Shown: positions 35,616 through 49,399 of the stretch, in pieces
Layout: each line of letters starts with the position of its first letter
How positions within the stretch are numbered: the first letter of the stretch is position 1
NCBI GenBank assembly: GCA_030141605.1
Contig: JAQGDQ010000376.1
Span: 62,001 to 126,000, forward strand
Direction of reading: 5' to 3'
DNA: 64,000 bases
DNA from: Tubiluchus corallicola
Taxonomy: Eukaryota > Priapulida > Priapulimorpha > Priapulimorphida > Tubiluchidae
Notes under the pieces: generated by a model
Told to the model about the DNA's origin: nothing
Databases searched by the model: none
The model's input: only the letters and a program-made list of their open reading frames with translations
Translations under genes and position numbers: made by a program

Positions 35616-36700
35616 CTAAAATAGAATTCTTATAAGAGCATAAAAACCAATTTATAGCATCATATATGTAAAATAGCAAAAAAACGTAGAGAAATACAAA
35701 TCTGTAGGCCTAATGACAAAGCATACTTACATGCAACTGTGGAGCAGTAAGGTTTGGTAGCAGTTTAGAAATTTTAATTGTGGTTACAAAATTGTAAGAT
35801 AAAGGGAAAATAATTGAACTCTAAACAGAAATCTTGCGATTAAATGTGTTAAACCCTTTTGTTTTATTTCATTCTGTATTTGCATTAATATCTGTATCTC
35901 ACTATCTGTACTTAGCATGATTAGGCACCAACACATTCTACAGTAATTTTATTATCAGCCCTAGCTGCATTTTGCATTTTAATATAAAATAAAATATTAC
36001 AAAAAACACATTTTACGGTTCTCCCATCAAGCTTACTTGCTAAAAATAGTATTACACGCTGGAAAAACTTACTGGATAACTTGTTGCAAACAAAAAATTC
36101 GTTTGCGTCTTCTTTTTGTTCTAAAGTCATAATTAAACACGCTTGAATCTTACTCTTTGTAGTATTCACAATAAATTAAGATAATTTTAAGACTAAGAAA
36201 GATAAAAAAGTTCAAAAGATTAAAATGCCAAACATCTTTAAAACCGTCCACAAAACGCGTGCTACTCTTTTTGAGTTTGAGCTTAACAATAGAAGAACTC
36301 TTTTTTCGAAATTTGATTCGTTATGGTACACCGTATAGAAAGCCAGAAGTAGATGCAGAACTCTGTCTCTTTTTTGAGAAACTGCGCGGACAATAAGCTT
36401 TCAGCGACAACCGACATTACCAGAAGTGGTGCTGATAAGCCGAACTCCAAAATACAAAAAACGAAGTTGTTAACCGAAACTCAAATGCTTCTGAAAAACA
36501 AAAATGAGTGATCAGAAGAGAATTAGTGTGAACAGAAGAAGGAACTTATGCAAAAAGGAATCATGACTGAACTGATTTATGAAGTAAAGCAAAAAAGATA
36601 TTATTTTAATAAAATAATTAACATAATATTATCTCATGTAAAAAAAGGTGGCATTAATGCAAAATGAGTTGACTTTCCAAACTCAGGAGAAGAATCAAAA
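35616..36700 (-). other. DNAJC2 upstream region, first exon unresolved
   Basis: A good donor-like ATGTAAGTATG lies on the minus strand near 35726-35736. The frame needed there meets a stop (TAA) within about 30 bp and has no ATG, so I do not call it. An ATG at 36417 (minus) opens MSVVAESLLSAQFLKKE but has no convincing donor in the required phase. Confidence 0.4.
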
Positions 36701-36710
36701 CAAAACAATA

Positions 36711-37660
36711 AATTCCAATTCAATTCGATTTCATTTTATTGCACAAATACAATAGTGCATCATGGTAAAAATTACAATTACAAAAAAAAAATCAAAGTAC
36801 AAGAACAAATACAAAATATAACAAATACAATTATGCAATGCTGCAAAAATATGAGTTTTACAACTTATTTAATTTCAATTAAATTCAGTTCAATTTATAT
36901 TTCATAAATACAACAGTGTATCATGGAAATTATGTGCTCTTATGAAATTTTACTCTATGCTACAACGACAAAGAACTAGTAAAAAGACAAAAACCTAAAT
37001 AATTAAAATAATAACTGCCACCAAGATATAACTGCCTTTTTTATCACATTCACTTAACTAGTTTCCAAAGTGAATAAGGTCTTCTGGGTTTGTATTTAAA
37101 AAAAACCACATTACTGAGTATACATTACCTTTTTTGCAAAGATAGATTATAATATTTTGTGCTCATATTTTTGTCTACTATCTTCATACAAAGGAAAAGT
37201 GAGAAGGTAATGTAATTCGTTTTCTACTAGCTTTGAGCAATTTTCATGACATTATTGACAAAGCCTTTCATCTTCTTTTTTTATTTTTATATCTACCGCA
37301 TTCTATTTCCAGGTCATGATGGCTGATACATAATTTCGTAAACTTTTGTCTCTGTTTCTTATTAGAAATAATTTTTAAATAATCTTCTAATTAATAATTG
37401 ATTTTTCATGTCTATAAAGTCTTTGTTTTTGCCACCATTTTGTCTTGTATCATTATGTAGCTCTATAAAAATAGTTTTCTGCACTCTGATTTGAGTTTAT
37501 TACCGAATTCTTTTAATTTGTGATTCAGACTCATTTTATCAATTTCACCTACATCATATGTTTGAAATCCTGGAAAATTTGCCAATTTTGTATAAAACTG
37601 CTTCACTTCTTCATGAGACTGGTAATTATGAGTAATTATACACATTTTTAAATAATGTAT
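36711..37660 (-). mobile_element. LINE (non-LTR retrotransposon) 3' fragment, dead
   Basis: Minus-strand frames carry KFTKLCISHHDLEIECGRY, then ENELHYLLTFPLYEDSRQKY, the classic C-terminal end of LINE ORF2 (E-x-E-x-HFLL-x-CPLY-x-x-x-R). Downstream on the same strand are two copies of a tail-like segment (36711-36775 and 36871-36931) containing CCATGATGCACTATTGTATT and related text with AATAAA. An upstream frame, 37463-37645, is probably part of the same ORF. Frameshifts abolish coding. Confidence 0.75.
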
Positions 37661-39576
37661 TCATTGGCTTTATATGTGTCATTAATAGATATTTGTGAAA
37701 AATTGTTGATGCTTTAACTAGCAGCGGGTGTATGTCTGATTTAGCTTTACACGCTATATTGGAAGCACTCCCCGGGAACCTAAAACCTATTTTGAGAAGG
37801 GGAAGGCTATTATCTGAGTAATAATAATGTTATTAGCATGCGGCATATACTTTAATAATTTTTTATTGTTTCCTCCTAAAAATAAATGGGGTTCGGCTTC
37901 CCTGATGTGAACCTTGTTACAATGCAAACAATGCTGTCGCTGCATACTCTTTCATTTTTTTCGTCAAAATTAAAAGGGAAGCATAATAAGTATAGAAAAT
38001 CTATCAAATCTAATCCAATGGTTTTTCGCGAGAGTAGTCTCAAGGACTTATAGTGAATGCTGCAAATCCTAAAATTCTTAAAGGAGTTAATGAAATTCAG
38101 CATACTCACCAAATTCCTGACGAATGTAGGCTTTTGACCATAAAGCGAATATATAAAGTGGACCTAAGAAAGTGACGAAAAGTAGAAAAAGACGGAATTT
38201 TGTAAATAATTAAGCTTTATGAGAAGATAATACTTAAAAAAAAGACAAGTACACAATTTATCAAAATTAATAAATTATTTGTTTTGAACAGTTACAGTGC
38301 GGTGGCAGAAAAAGTGAATTAGTGCTGTTCATTATTTTTGTTTATTGTCAAAGCTCTAGCTAATTTGATCATAACAGCTGCTTGGATAATTATGTGGAGA
38401 ATGAAGACCAACACTGAAAAATATTTTGATAAACTGCGGCTTAGTGATTGTGTAAAAGAGTACGTTTGTAAGCACCGGAAAAAATATTATATGTGTAATA
38501 TATTTTAGCAACTTAATAAAGAAGCAAAGACTGTTATAAGCTGACCATTAGGCCTAGAGTGCACAAATGAAATAAATATTGGTAAATTTGTCTAACAAGA
38601 AACTTTTGGGTCCAACTTGGGTCCTTTTTGGTCCAAATCTGTGTAGTATATCAGTGAATAAAGTTATTGATATTATACGAATGCATAGGCCTACTATGTG
38701 CTAAATCTATGTGTGCAAATCTAAAAATAGAAACACTGTTATTATGTTGATGACAGTTTGGGAATATTGGAACTATTAAATAATAAAAAACGTTGTTAAA
38801 AATTGTAGGAAAACTGAGGAAGAAAAGATGGCAAGGTTTAACATTCAAAAAACGAACACGAAAACGAACATCACAAAAAAGAAAACTACAACAGAAAATA
38901 TGCTCAAAATTATAGTAAGACATAAGCGTGTAAGTATCTTGTTGAATGAATTTCATGTAAAATCAGATATGATATGCAATGTAGAAAGGAAAATCGAACG
39001 AAAGTTGTGATAATGGGTCAAATAACACTGGGACATAGGACATAATTCAACAACGTTCTAATGTATGAGGCAATGGTCATACTGGCGTTAATTGTTGTAC
39101 AACAGTGAAACATGCATGCTAAAATGTTGTTTATATTCTGGTGTTTAGCCTTATGATCCATGCATGAATTGTGCGTGATACCAATATTATAATCCCATTA
39201 TTGATGATTTGGCAATCCAAATGTACTTTTATACAATTTTTGTTTATGTAAGTGATAATACCAGTATTCGCAGACTAAGTTTTACACATGAAGCTTAATT
39301 TTCAGTTTTTATAAAATTGCTATCATCCAATGTTATTATAACAAAATTGGTCTACCTACTTTATTTTGCTGTAATTTATTAATGGCATTAACAAAAGGAT
39401 TAGATTATCGTCATTATGGTAAGTCAGGCAAGATAAAAATTATTCAAGTTTTAATTTATATCGTTGACTTGTACAGCTAGTGTACATACAGTTGAAAAGC
39501 GTTAAATGTCATCGGAAGCTATGTACTTGCTCAAACGCCACAACACTTAAGAAGTAAAGCCCATCTAAAAGTTTGA
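37661..39576. other. intergenic, nothing recognised
   Basis: AT-rich sequence with only short open frames; no domain, RNA gene or terminal repeat seen. Confidence 0.6.
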
Positions 39577-39584
39577 ATAATTAC

Positions 39585-40017
39585 CAAGGGGTGAGCATCG
39601 AACGTTCGAGTTTAAACGCTCGAATCTAATTCGATTCGAACCTGAAATTATGGATTCGAATAATTCACCTCTTCAACTATACATATACGTTCTTTTTATA
39701 TACATACATGTATATACATACATACTCCTTATTATGTACATTTTAATTATTATTATTATTAAAATGTTTGAAATAGCGTGTAATCAGCACAATTTAATGC
39801 GATTTCTGTACACAATTTTTAAACAAATAAGTATTTTATTGCAGAGCAAAATCAAGCAGTACAGAGGATCTTTGCAAAACTGCTTTTTATTTATGATTCG
39901 ACAAATTTTAAAACTGAATTCGATTCGGAATCAAAATCTTGTAATTTGGTTTGATTCGAGTTCGGAAGTCAAAAATTCCATTCGAATTCGCTTTCTGATA
40001 GAGAATGGTCACCCTTG
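39585..40017. mobile_element. hAT-like non-autonomous element with 8-bp target duplication
   Basis: The ends are CAAGGGGTGAGCAT and, reverse-complemented on the right, CAAGGGTGACCAT. Flanks are ATAATTAC (39577-39584) and ATAATTTC (40018-40025), 7 of 8 identical. The interior has many TTCGAA/ATTCGA words near both ends. Size and duplication length fit hAT-type MITEs. It has no transposase. Confidence 0.8.
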
Positions 40018-40025
40018 ATAATTTC

Positions 40026-40965
40026 TATAATTTCGCAACATTATAATGAAATTCAGTGTGGAATTGGGCACAAGTCCGCTGTTGTTGTAGAGATATATTG
40101 CGCATGCGTAGTGGTGAAAATGCTTAGCGGTTATGAGCTAGTACGCCAAAGACGGCCAACGTCGACAACTTTTCGGAAAAGTTGTTTGAGTGTATTCTTA
40201 ACTGATTTTAAAATAAACTCATGTCACTTAGTTGTGTAGAAATTTTGAAAATTGTTGTTCCCTGTGCAAGTGACTATAGATAGAGTATTCAAACGTGAGT
40301 AATTTTCTACTACTGTCTTGAGTGCTTGAAAACGGTCTACTGACAGTACTGTAACTCAGTAGACGTGTACAGTAACTGCTAGCACGCTGCATTTAGGGCT
40401 ACAAATGTGAGGTTGGTTGCAGTAGTTACAGTATTCTATGCTCCTTTCGCCATAGGCATGAAGATTTCTGAATAGAAAATAATGAGTTGCAGTGTGGTGA
40501 TGGTGGGATTGCCTGATTGCTTCCCAAAAGGGATATGTGACACTTGGGTTCAGCCATTTGGGCACAGACATAGACAGAGCCCAATAACTACTACAGTACA
40601 CATATAATTGTAAAACACAGACGAAGTTATGATCAATCATTAAATTTTGCATAGGGTAACTCTGGGAAGGACCTAAAAGTCCAATGCGTTTTGCTCTAAA
40701 GCAAAGGTCAAACGTCGAGGTCGCATGTTCAGCAATAAATTTTCCCCTTTGTGACTTTACGTGAATGCGTGGATTTGTACCCTTGTTGAGTGCTCTCACA
40801 CTAGTTTTCTTCTGTACCTAAAAAACTATCTTCTGAAAAAAGAGGCAATGCAAAGCAAAAAAAATCAACTTTCTGATTCCCGTATCCGTTATGTGCACCA
40901 ACCAGCGTGAATTAGCACAGACAACAAGTGCTGATAATAAGTGTGATTCTGTAAGCTTTTGTTGT
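40026..40965. other. intergenic with an unrecognised 147-codon minus ORF
   Basis: The frame at 40356-40799 (minus) has no recognisable domain. A perfect short inverted repeat ACAACTTTTCGGAAAAGTTGT lies near 40167. No gene is called. Confidence 0.5.
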
Positions 40966-40973
40966 GTTTGCAC

Positions 40974-41718
40974 CTGGGTACATCAAATGCATATTTTCAT
41001 CAACTGAACTGAAGCCAAAGTTTTTTATGATTGGATGCCACCGAACCAAAGCTTAACCGAATGATCGGCCATGCTACCAAATTGAATTCGGAACAAAATA
41101 TTAAGTTAAATTTGAATACCGAACCGAATTTTCTTGTAATATTAATTGAAATGCTAGATGTTCCAATTGAAAGGAATTATGAACTTTGCAAAGTTTAAAA
41201 ACATTTAAGTTAGTGGTGATGTTGAGCTATGTAAAATTGTTCTGATAACTAAATCTATTTTTTTACTTAATGGTTATTATAGTAAAGTACTAAATATTAA
41301 CTAAGATGGATAACAGTTACAATGTGATAACGTAAATTGCAATTGTGCTGAAGTGGACAATAAATTACAATTACAATTACTACTTACCACAAGTGTTACC
41401 ACATGTCTGCACTTTCAATCTTTAATATGCTGACATGTCTTGTTTGAGCAAAACTGCAATGTAGCAGTAGTGTAGTTCTTCACTAGCTCGAATTTTCAAT
41501 ATGTATTTGGCCGTGTATAAGCAAATACAGCACCGCCGTGCTATTGTGCTTTGGTACAACTTGAACAGTGCTTCACTTTTTGCGAAATGTGACCATTATT
41601 TAAAAAGTATGTTTGGCACCGAAGTTTTTGTGATTACAACTGAACTTTACTGTACCGGATTTCTATATTGATATTCGGGGGATAAATTAGGCAATCGGAA
41701 TATTCGGTGCACTCCCTA
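40974..41718. mobile_element. hAT-like non-autonomous element, perfect 8-bp target duplication
   Basis: GTTTGCAC occurs at 40966-40973 and again at 41719-41726, bounding 745 bp. The right end, read inwards, is TAGGGAGTGCACCGAATATT, a typical hAT terminal sequence. The left end (CTGGGTACATCAAATGCATA) is decayed. CCGAAC and ACCGAA words recur inside. It has no coding capacity. Confidence 0.65.
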
Positions 41719-41726
41719 GTTTGCAC

Positions 41727-44700
41727 CCTTACACACCAAACAACACTTCGGATATGCGACAACAAGAGACTGTGTTGTTAAGCTGCACAGCAGTTGGCAA
41801 CTTGCCAGCATACATTTTCGAAGGCTTTTCGTTTCATGTATATTTACATTCATATTTTCGTCAGTAAGAGATATTATTTAAAATAACTTTATTGCTTTTT
41901 TTTCTGGATTGCAATTATGGAGGCATTACGATGACAGTCAAAAATATAAGTTAATCTACACCATTAGGTTTATATTTATAAATTCTCTTGCAGTCTTTTC
42001 TTCCATAATTTTTTGCATCTTTAATATAATTTGTTATTTTTCTTTAATATTAGATTAGTTAGTAGATAATTAATTAGGTAAGTAATTAGTTGGAAACTAG
42101 CACTTTTGATTTATATTGCTGATGTAACTACTCTGGCAAAATAAATAAATAAATCTAATCTAAATAATAGTTTGGGATGCCCCTTTTATCAAATTTATAG
42201 GTACCGTGAGTGACGTTAACAACTTGCATATTCACTCGGAAAAAATTGTTTTCCTGGTATAGATGTTAATAGCATGCAATTTTTAACAACTTGAGAATTT
42301 GAAAAATTAGTCTACAGTTAAGCAGGGATCTAATAAAAGAAGACCAGTCTAAAGAAAACTAGTTAATTAGCAATAACCAATTTGCTGTGAGTGTCATGCT
42401 TAAGTGTAAGTAAAGTTCCCAGTGGCTCTGAAATCGAACTGTGCTGTTTGTGCTGTATCCGCTTTGCTGTAAGAACACTTGGGCAGGAGACATTTGAGTA
42501 CCAATAAAACTTAATGTCCACATGGATCTTTTCTTACAAAAGCTTTACATATTTTACATGGCAATGACGAATTAAACAAAGGGCGAGAATTCCCACTAAA
42601 AACTAGGTTACTAGACAGCATGCTTTGTAGCAATGCAGAAAAAATGTAGTCTTGCTTACATGATCGAGTCACATTGGTTGTAACAGCACAACGTGCATGG
42701 GCACTGGCACCCAAATGTCTTTCGTCCAAGTGTTTGGAACCCAAGTGGCCAGGCCCAAATGTCCTGCCCCCTCCCCCCACAAGAGCCATACGATACCTTA
42801 ATTATTTTTCGATATTAATTGCAAATTATAGGCTACCTGGCCTTGTAAGTTGACAGCCTGGTTTTAAAACAAACCATTAATTATTGCTCCCATTGGCCAC
42901 TAGTTATCCTTGCTTGTACATTAGTTGAAAAGAGTATGTAAATTTTTTTAGCAAAAACTTTAACCTTTGTCTGTTTATATTTCCAATATTAAGAGTGTTG
43001 AAGATTTCTCAAACGAATCCTGTCAAAAATACTACTGTTCCTCATTATTGCAGGAAGCTGTTACCCCTACAATATCCTAGAATAAATAACAGTTTAACAC
43101 CTCTTTGATTAATTGTATATGCTCAATATTAACTATTGCACATAGAAGCACAAAAATGTAGGACAAGAGGCATGCTTTTGAACAACAAACTTCTGATTTT
43201 GCACATTTTGTGTATTACAGTACTTTGGCACTTTTTAGCAAAGTATGTGTGCGGAAAGGTTATGATAGATAAAATGTATATTGCTACAAATGCTACATTT
43301 GGGGTATAGAGGTATGGATCATGTCTTGGGCATACTTTTAAAAGGGGGTTTTGTAATCGCCTAATCGGGATTCTTATAATCTTTATAGTTGCAACAGCTT
43401 ACAATAATTATAAATTCTAAATTGCAGAATGAGAAATGAGAGCCTAAATGTCTTCAGCCATAATACTAGCAAACCACTACTGACATACTGCCAACATTTA
43501 TCACCTGGCTTTTATTGTCCAACCCATTATTACATTTTCTGCAAATAAATTCAAAATTGAAAAGAGAATGTGAAGCAGTAGCGACAGATCTACATTTGAG
43601 TGGCTAGCCACTTTATAATTTTTATTCATGTCTTATGGTAGTATCCAATTTAACAAGGAAGGCAAAAAGACGAAGGCCAACAGAGAGAGGGAGGAGGGGG
43701 AAATGCAGTGAGTGAATTTGAGTGAGAAAAAGGAAAGGAGAGAGAGAGAAGTGATACCTTTTCAAGTGATTTTTGAGTTTCTTTTACATTGCTTTTGAAG
43801 ATGTTCTGGTTTGATGTAACACCATATCAGATAAATTAATTAATTAATAATTTTAATTATAATAATAATTTATTTTTTATGGGTAATATACAACTTAAAT
43901 TAAAAGAGTATACAATTTAATGTGACACTATTCATGGATGAAACTTCAGCAGAAGTAACATAGGATTCCATACAGGTAATATAATAGGTTTTCCTGAATT
44001 TTCATATTTTAATATTTTCTTTCGCTGTTTTTATTATTTTAATAATAAGTTTTCTTTGTAGAAAATTCAAGGCAGGGAACACTGGTAACTGTCCATTTTG
44101 CCAGTATTTTCGGTCCATTTGCTCACATGTCTCGAGAGCCTTATAGTTTAGGTACAGTTGAAGTAGAACGAGTACTGGAATAGTCTCTTTGCTAATATAA
44201 CTCCTATAGTTATAGTTAAATTTTTGAAGTGTATCTCTTTACATTTACTAAGTTATATTGTCAAAAAAACGAAAGAGCTAGTTGCAGTGACAGTTTAATT
44301 GAAAAGTAAAGTTCTGTTACATTGAAGTTATCATGTCTGATATGGGTATGGTACTAGAAAAAAATTGTTCTAATTACCATAGTGCACACTGCGCATGGCA
44401 GAATTTGTGAAGTTGCTACTATTTTTTTTAAATGTAGTGCAGCACAGTTTGTTTATTACTTCACAGATCTCTCTTTTTAGTTATTTGTAGGAAATGTTGT
44501 TTATGTTGCTGTGGGAATATGTCTTTGAAAAGCCATTATTGGTAGCTGAATAAATCATTCAGGAAAGCAGAGTACACCAATCTTTGTATAATGGGCAATG
44601 AATATGTATAAACATTTGGTTTGATTTCGTCTTACCAAATTTGGGATTCCATTATAACTTACAGGAAAAAGAAACTAGTTACAGAGTTACAGTCACAGTT

Positions 44701-45173
44701 CAACAATTTTGGAGCTTTCTTGGGATATGTTACATTTGTAATGTGTTGCTCATCTAGAACTGCATTTTTTACAGTTGAAAATGTCAATGGTACCCACAGT
44801 ACCTTGCTTGTTTACAGTTTTTCCTTGCTTGTTGCTTTTTTTGTTTGCTTGTTTGAGGGTATTGTAACTAATAATAGTTATAATAGCTGCAATGTGCTGC
44901 TATAGTATAGATTTGTAGGGACAAAAATGGTATATTCTTTTCAAGCTATTATATTGTTTAATTTAATCGACTTGTGCTTTTTGGAGCTTACTGATCTGAT
45001 AAATGAGATTAGTTGACAGGCCAACCGAGGTACAATAAACAGCACAAATAGCTTTTGAAACTGAAATTCATTTATGCTGCAATTTTGCTGACCAAGAGGA
45101 GTTAATTCTGGAGCTATTTATGGAATAGTAATTTAATGTCGCACATTGTTAACTAGTAGAAAACTCTGACTTG
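41727..45173. other. intergenic, simple repeats only
   Basis: Mostly AT-rich. A purine tract (GAGAGAGGGAGGAGGGGG and similar) lies at about 43686-43754. Around 42690-42780 a locally GC-rich stretch repeats CCAAGTG/CCCAAATGTC-type words. No gene is recognised. Confidence 0.6.
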
Positions 45174-45466
45174 TCATTTTGTTTCTGATTTAAATCAATA
45201 GTAAAACTTAGTACTTTATGAAATTAAAATTGTTTTTTGAATATTGATTTATCGTAGCAATTTAAGCAGTTGGAACATTATGAGTTCTTGGCTCATTCAA
45301 TCCCATGGGCTGAACTGTTTCATTTTGTTTCTGATTTAAATCAATAGTAAAACTTAGTACTTTATGAAATTAAAATTGTTTTTTGAATATTGATTTATCG
45401 TAGCAATTCAAGCAAGTAGAACATTGTGAATTTTTGGCTCATTCAATCCCATGGGCTGAACTGTTT
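45174..45466. repeat. 146-bp tandem duplication
   Basis: 45174-45319 and 45320-45466 are near-identical, each running from TCATTTTGTTTCTGATTTAA to CCCATGGGCTGAACTGTTT. A handful of changes near the 3' half separates them, so the duplication is fairly recent. Confidence 0.97.
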
Positions 45467-48400
45467 CCAACTGGCCAACAAGTGTCAAATTGTGATTTAT
45501 CATAATAATTTAATGACACCAGTTTTGTATAGCAAAAAATGAAGATATTGTTTTGTTATTCATGTTGTAGTTGTCTCTTGTTGTCCTAACTTTTTCTGTT
45601 CCTGCTACCACTGCTGGTGGTTGATGTTGCCTAAGCACAGTTTTAACACTTTCTAAGTTTGTGTTCTAGCTCATTTTGTCAGCATTTTGTCAACAAGTAT
45701 CTTGTTGTTTCAATTTACACGTACATATCAGTAGCAATTTTAAGTCTTACCAAAGAGAATTTTCTTTTTCGAAACTTAAAGAAACTAACAATTCATTCTA
45801 ATTAAAAGGAACGCACAAATAAACGCAATTGTTATTATCATAATTTGGAAATCCTGTAAGGGAAATAGAGGTCAGGCTGTCTAATAAAATATTTTGTGAC
45901 TACATTGCACCATTTTTATTTTATTGTATAGCATGTCACAGGAAATAAACCTATTTCAAGTTGAAATTGCAGCTTATGTTAGTTAATGTCTACAAACAAC
46001 CCAAGTTTAGTTAAAACAAAGATTGCTATTTTATTTTCATTGGGTTTCTTGCTTTGGATGCAGAGGGAGGAAAATTAAACCACTTTTTAATGAACAGAAC
46101 AGATGGCACTATTCATGGAAAAAATGTCTTCTCTTTTTCCACTGACTTTCAAGTCTCACAGATACAGACAAGAGTACGGAATGTCAGGCATGGATCTATG
46201 AATATGTTTTCTATTTTCTGCTTCATTGCAGAAATAACTGTGCAGTATTCACGTATCAGGGATGAGCCTGAGCATCTCATAATCTTAACTAACAAGAATT
46301 TGTCCTCTTTCTGTGTTCAACTTCTCTTGCTCCATTAGAAGCCATTCAGCCTTAGTGTGTACAGTGTTCATTGGCTTCAGCCGCTGGGATAGGGATTCAT
46401 TTCTGCTGTATTGATTGGGAACTTGTGTTATTTGTTGAGAACAATTATACTGAGCTGGCAGGTTAATGTTAGAGAGACTGACCTTGCCAATGGTTTCCCA
46501 GAGGAGAAGGTTGTTAATAATTTGGTCAGAAAAACACGTGTATTCTGGGAGATATCACTGTTTTACAAATCTATTTTATGTTATGTGCATGTAATGCAGT
46601 GCAATGTAGTAAAATGTTATATAATGTAATGTTTTGCAATGTCTTGTAAATGTACTTTGCTTACAAGGCATGTAATGTTGTTATATTATGTAACAAAATG
46701 TTAGGTCTATGTTATGTTTATTGCACTATGCCTCGTATGACTTCTTCTAAGTTGTAGCACAATGTGCCACATTGTTATAGAGATCAGTAGTTACCATATA
46801 ATTATCACTTTTGGCACAGAAAGATAAAATTCTTATTTAATACATGTAGATGGTCTTGAATAAAAAAACTGTCACACACTTATGTGCAGTCTAGCTATCC
46901 TCACAAAAGTGTTTTGTTTGTATTATGTACTATTTTTATGTGATACTTATCATTGTAATATATGCCAATGAAATATCAGGATGATGCAGAAGACCAATAA
47001 ATATGGTTGAGCTGAGCTGAAAGGACAATGCAACACGTGACAAAAACCGTCTATCGAATCTAAATTACATTGCCATGTTGACCTTCCTGCATTACTCAGT
47101 TACTCTGAGTACTGTAGTCAAATAGTAGTTTTTATCGAGTGCAGGTCAAAGACTACCAGTTAAATGGCCACAGTCTAACCAACTAATAGTCAATGGGCCA
47201 CCAGTCAAAACGACTACCAGACAAAGCACTGGTCAAAGATTTACGTAAAAAGATAAATAACCACCAGATAAAAACTACAGACCATATAGATGATAAGCTG
47301 AATGATTGCTGATATTTTTAATTGCTTTCTGTTGAAATATTATTATATTACTTGCAGAAGTTAAATTGTAAAGTTCTACTTTATTTGTTGTTAGTTTGAA
47401 AAACCAAAAATTATTGTTTTTATGCATTGATTTACTCAATTGGGCCCATCATGTTGTAGCTAATTATAAAATACTCATTAAAATAGTGCATTTTTTCATC
47501 TAGTGCAGCTCCAGCACTGAAACGAAAATGATCTGAAGCATGGAAACCAAGTTCTAGTTTTTCACCGGTTTTTCTTCGCTAATTGCATCAGACAAAAGGT
47601 AGCTATGTTGGCAAATAATGGCATTTATGTAAAACAAACTAGTTGCTCACATTTTAAATAGTGCAGATAGCTTTGCAACTCCACGGTGGACGTGCCTGTT
47701 GTTTTAATTTTAATACTTCTTGAAAGTATGTATTTAAAAAATACCTCCTTATAATATTTGTTATAACATTTCTTGTACTGGTTTGGTTAATGGAAAATGT
47801 AGCTTCTTCATTTTCCTTTTTCTTACTCTTTCCTCTTCCTTAAAGAAATAAAAAGCCATTTTTTGGAACTTCAACATAAACAGTCTGTGCTTTTTATGTG
47901 ATACGGAAAAGCATCGTTTTACAGACATATTGGCTACAGCAGAAAGAAAATTGATAAAAATTTCACATATAGCTATGCTGTGCTCAAACACTGATTTCTT
48001 GTGAAAAACAGCTTAGTTATACGGGTTCATCATATTCATTTGAAGCATCACCTCAGTAATTGTATGGTACTAACTAAGTAAATGAGTGTCGTGATGAATT
48101 ATTGACCTAGTGGTTTTGGTTCTCCAGTATATTTGCTACACCTGGAAGATTCTTATTACAAAATGCCACATGTTAGTCATTTTGTGCTCAGATAATGGAA
48201 GCAGCCTTTCATTATTGCAAAAAACTGCTTAGCTTTGGTTCCTTTGGTCAGAGTGAAAATGAATAATTTCGATGTTATTCCACTGGTTGGCCCTCACAAC
48301 AGAGCATAATGTGCTTGTGTAAGCTATAGTGGTGAAAAAGCTGCTAATGTGGTAAAGAAATGAGATTAGTTTATTTAAGTTTGGCAGTTGCTTTAATTTC

Positions 48401-49399
48401 CAGTTCTTGTCCAGATCTGTTCCTGTACCAAGTTTGGTGAATGTAGATTCATGAAACTGTAGGTTCGTCATTTTTTGATATTATTGTGTGTATGGATGTT
48501 AAGAAAAGCATCATGCTTACAATAAGTCAGCCAATCTGCTACTACATATATCACTATATTTGAATAAACTTCATACAGTTCATTTCCTGGATAGGCATCC
48601 ACTGGAATTTCAGAGTTGACTAACGAAATCAGCAGGAGTCATTAGTGGCATTATTACACATAAAAAGAACTTGGTTAGACATCCCAAATGATGGCTGCTC
48701 AATTTCAGAGCTATTTCTGTTAAACCAAAAAATTGCCTATTTTGAAAGAAATTAGTTTTTTCTTTTGTTTCTATTCTTTTAAAATCAAGCCATTTGTAAA
48801 ATTTTATTGTTTTATTGTCGTTTATTGTCTGCTATTACTATATATATGTGCTAACTGAAAATCATCTGACGTAGCTCATCATCTTTAACTAAACTGACTA
48901 GATGGCTGTGCCAACTTATAAGCTCGATGTCTTAACCATTAAAGGAGGCAGCAAGATGATTGTGATGTTTAAATACAAATTTTTGATGTGCAGGAATCCA
49001 TATCCGATGCTCAAAAGTTCCAGTATCACCTTTAAGATGGTAGCTGCCATGATGACAAATATGGCTGCTGTTGATTAGCCTTATCACATCTTCTATTGCA
49101 GATAGCATGATGGTTTTAGTGTTCATTCATAGATTTTAATGGTCAAAGGATTTCATTCCTACCAAGTAAAATTTCTCATAGATCGTTTCATTAAGAAATT
49201 TAAGATGGTTGCCAAAACAGCCGCAAATACATCATAGTGAAAAATGATACTGTGTCATCCTGTCCATGAGGTTTTGAACATTAAAAGTCATTTCTGATGT
49301 GTGCAAACAAGACCTGCTTAGACACATTTATATCTGCTGCAGCATCTTTCAGCTGACTTAAATATTTTGTTGATGTGCCTTTTGCAGCTTCATAACAGA
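45467..49399. other. intergenic, AATGT-type low-complexity and short inverted repeats
   Basis: 46555-46730 is loosely repetitive AATGT/TAATGTT sequence. At 47126-47275 TAGTTTTTATC and GATAAAAACTA face each other around repeated CCAGTCAAA/GACTACCAG words. CCAATAAATATGGTTGAGCTGAG near 46996 looks like a LINE tail but nothing upstream confirms it. No gene is called. Confidence 0.5.

Noticed and set aside
35726-35760. donor-like ATGTAAGTATG as end of DNAJC2 exon 1
   Set aside because: The frame needed for exon 2 hits TAA within about 30 bp upstream and no ATG lies between.
38828-39010. 60-codon Lys/Thr-rich plus ORF
   Set aside because: Short and A-rich, with no homology or context.
40356-40799. 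147-codon minus ORF
   Set aside because: No recognisable domain, unusual His run from simple sequence, and no splice or start support.
42511-42789. 92-codon minus ORF with repeated HLG residues
   Set aside because: It comes from locally repeated CCAAGTG/CCCAAATG words; no protein family.
46054-46338. 94-codon plus ORF
   Set aside because: No recognised motif and no splice support; close to chance length.
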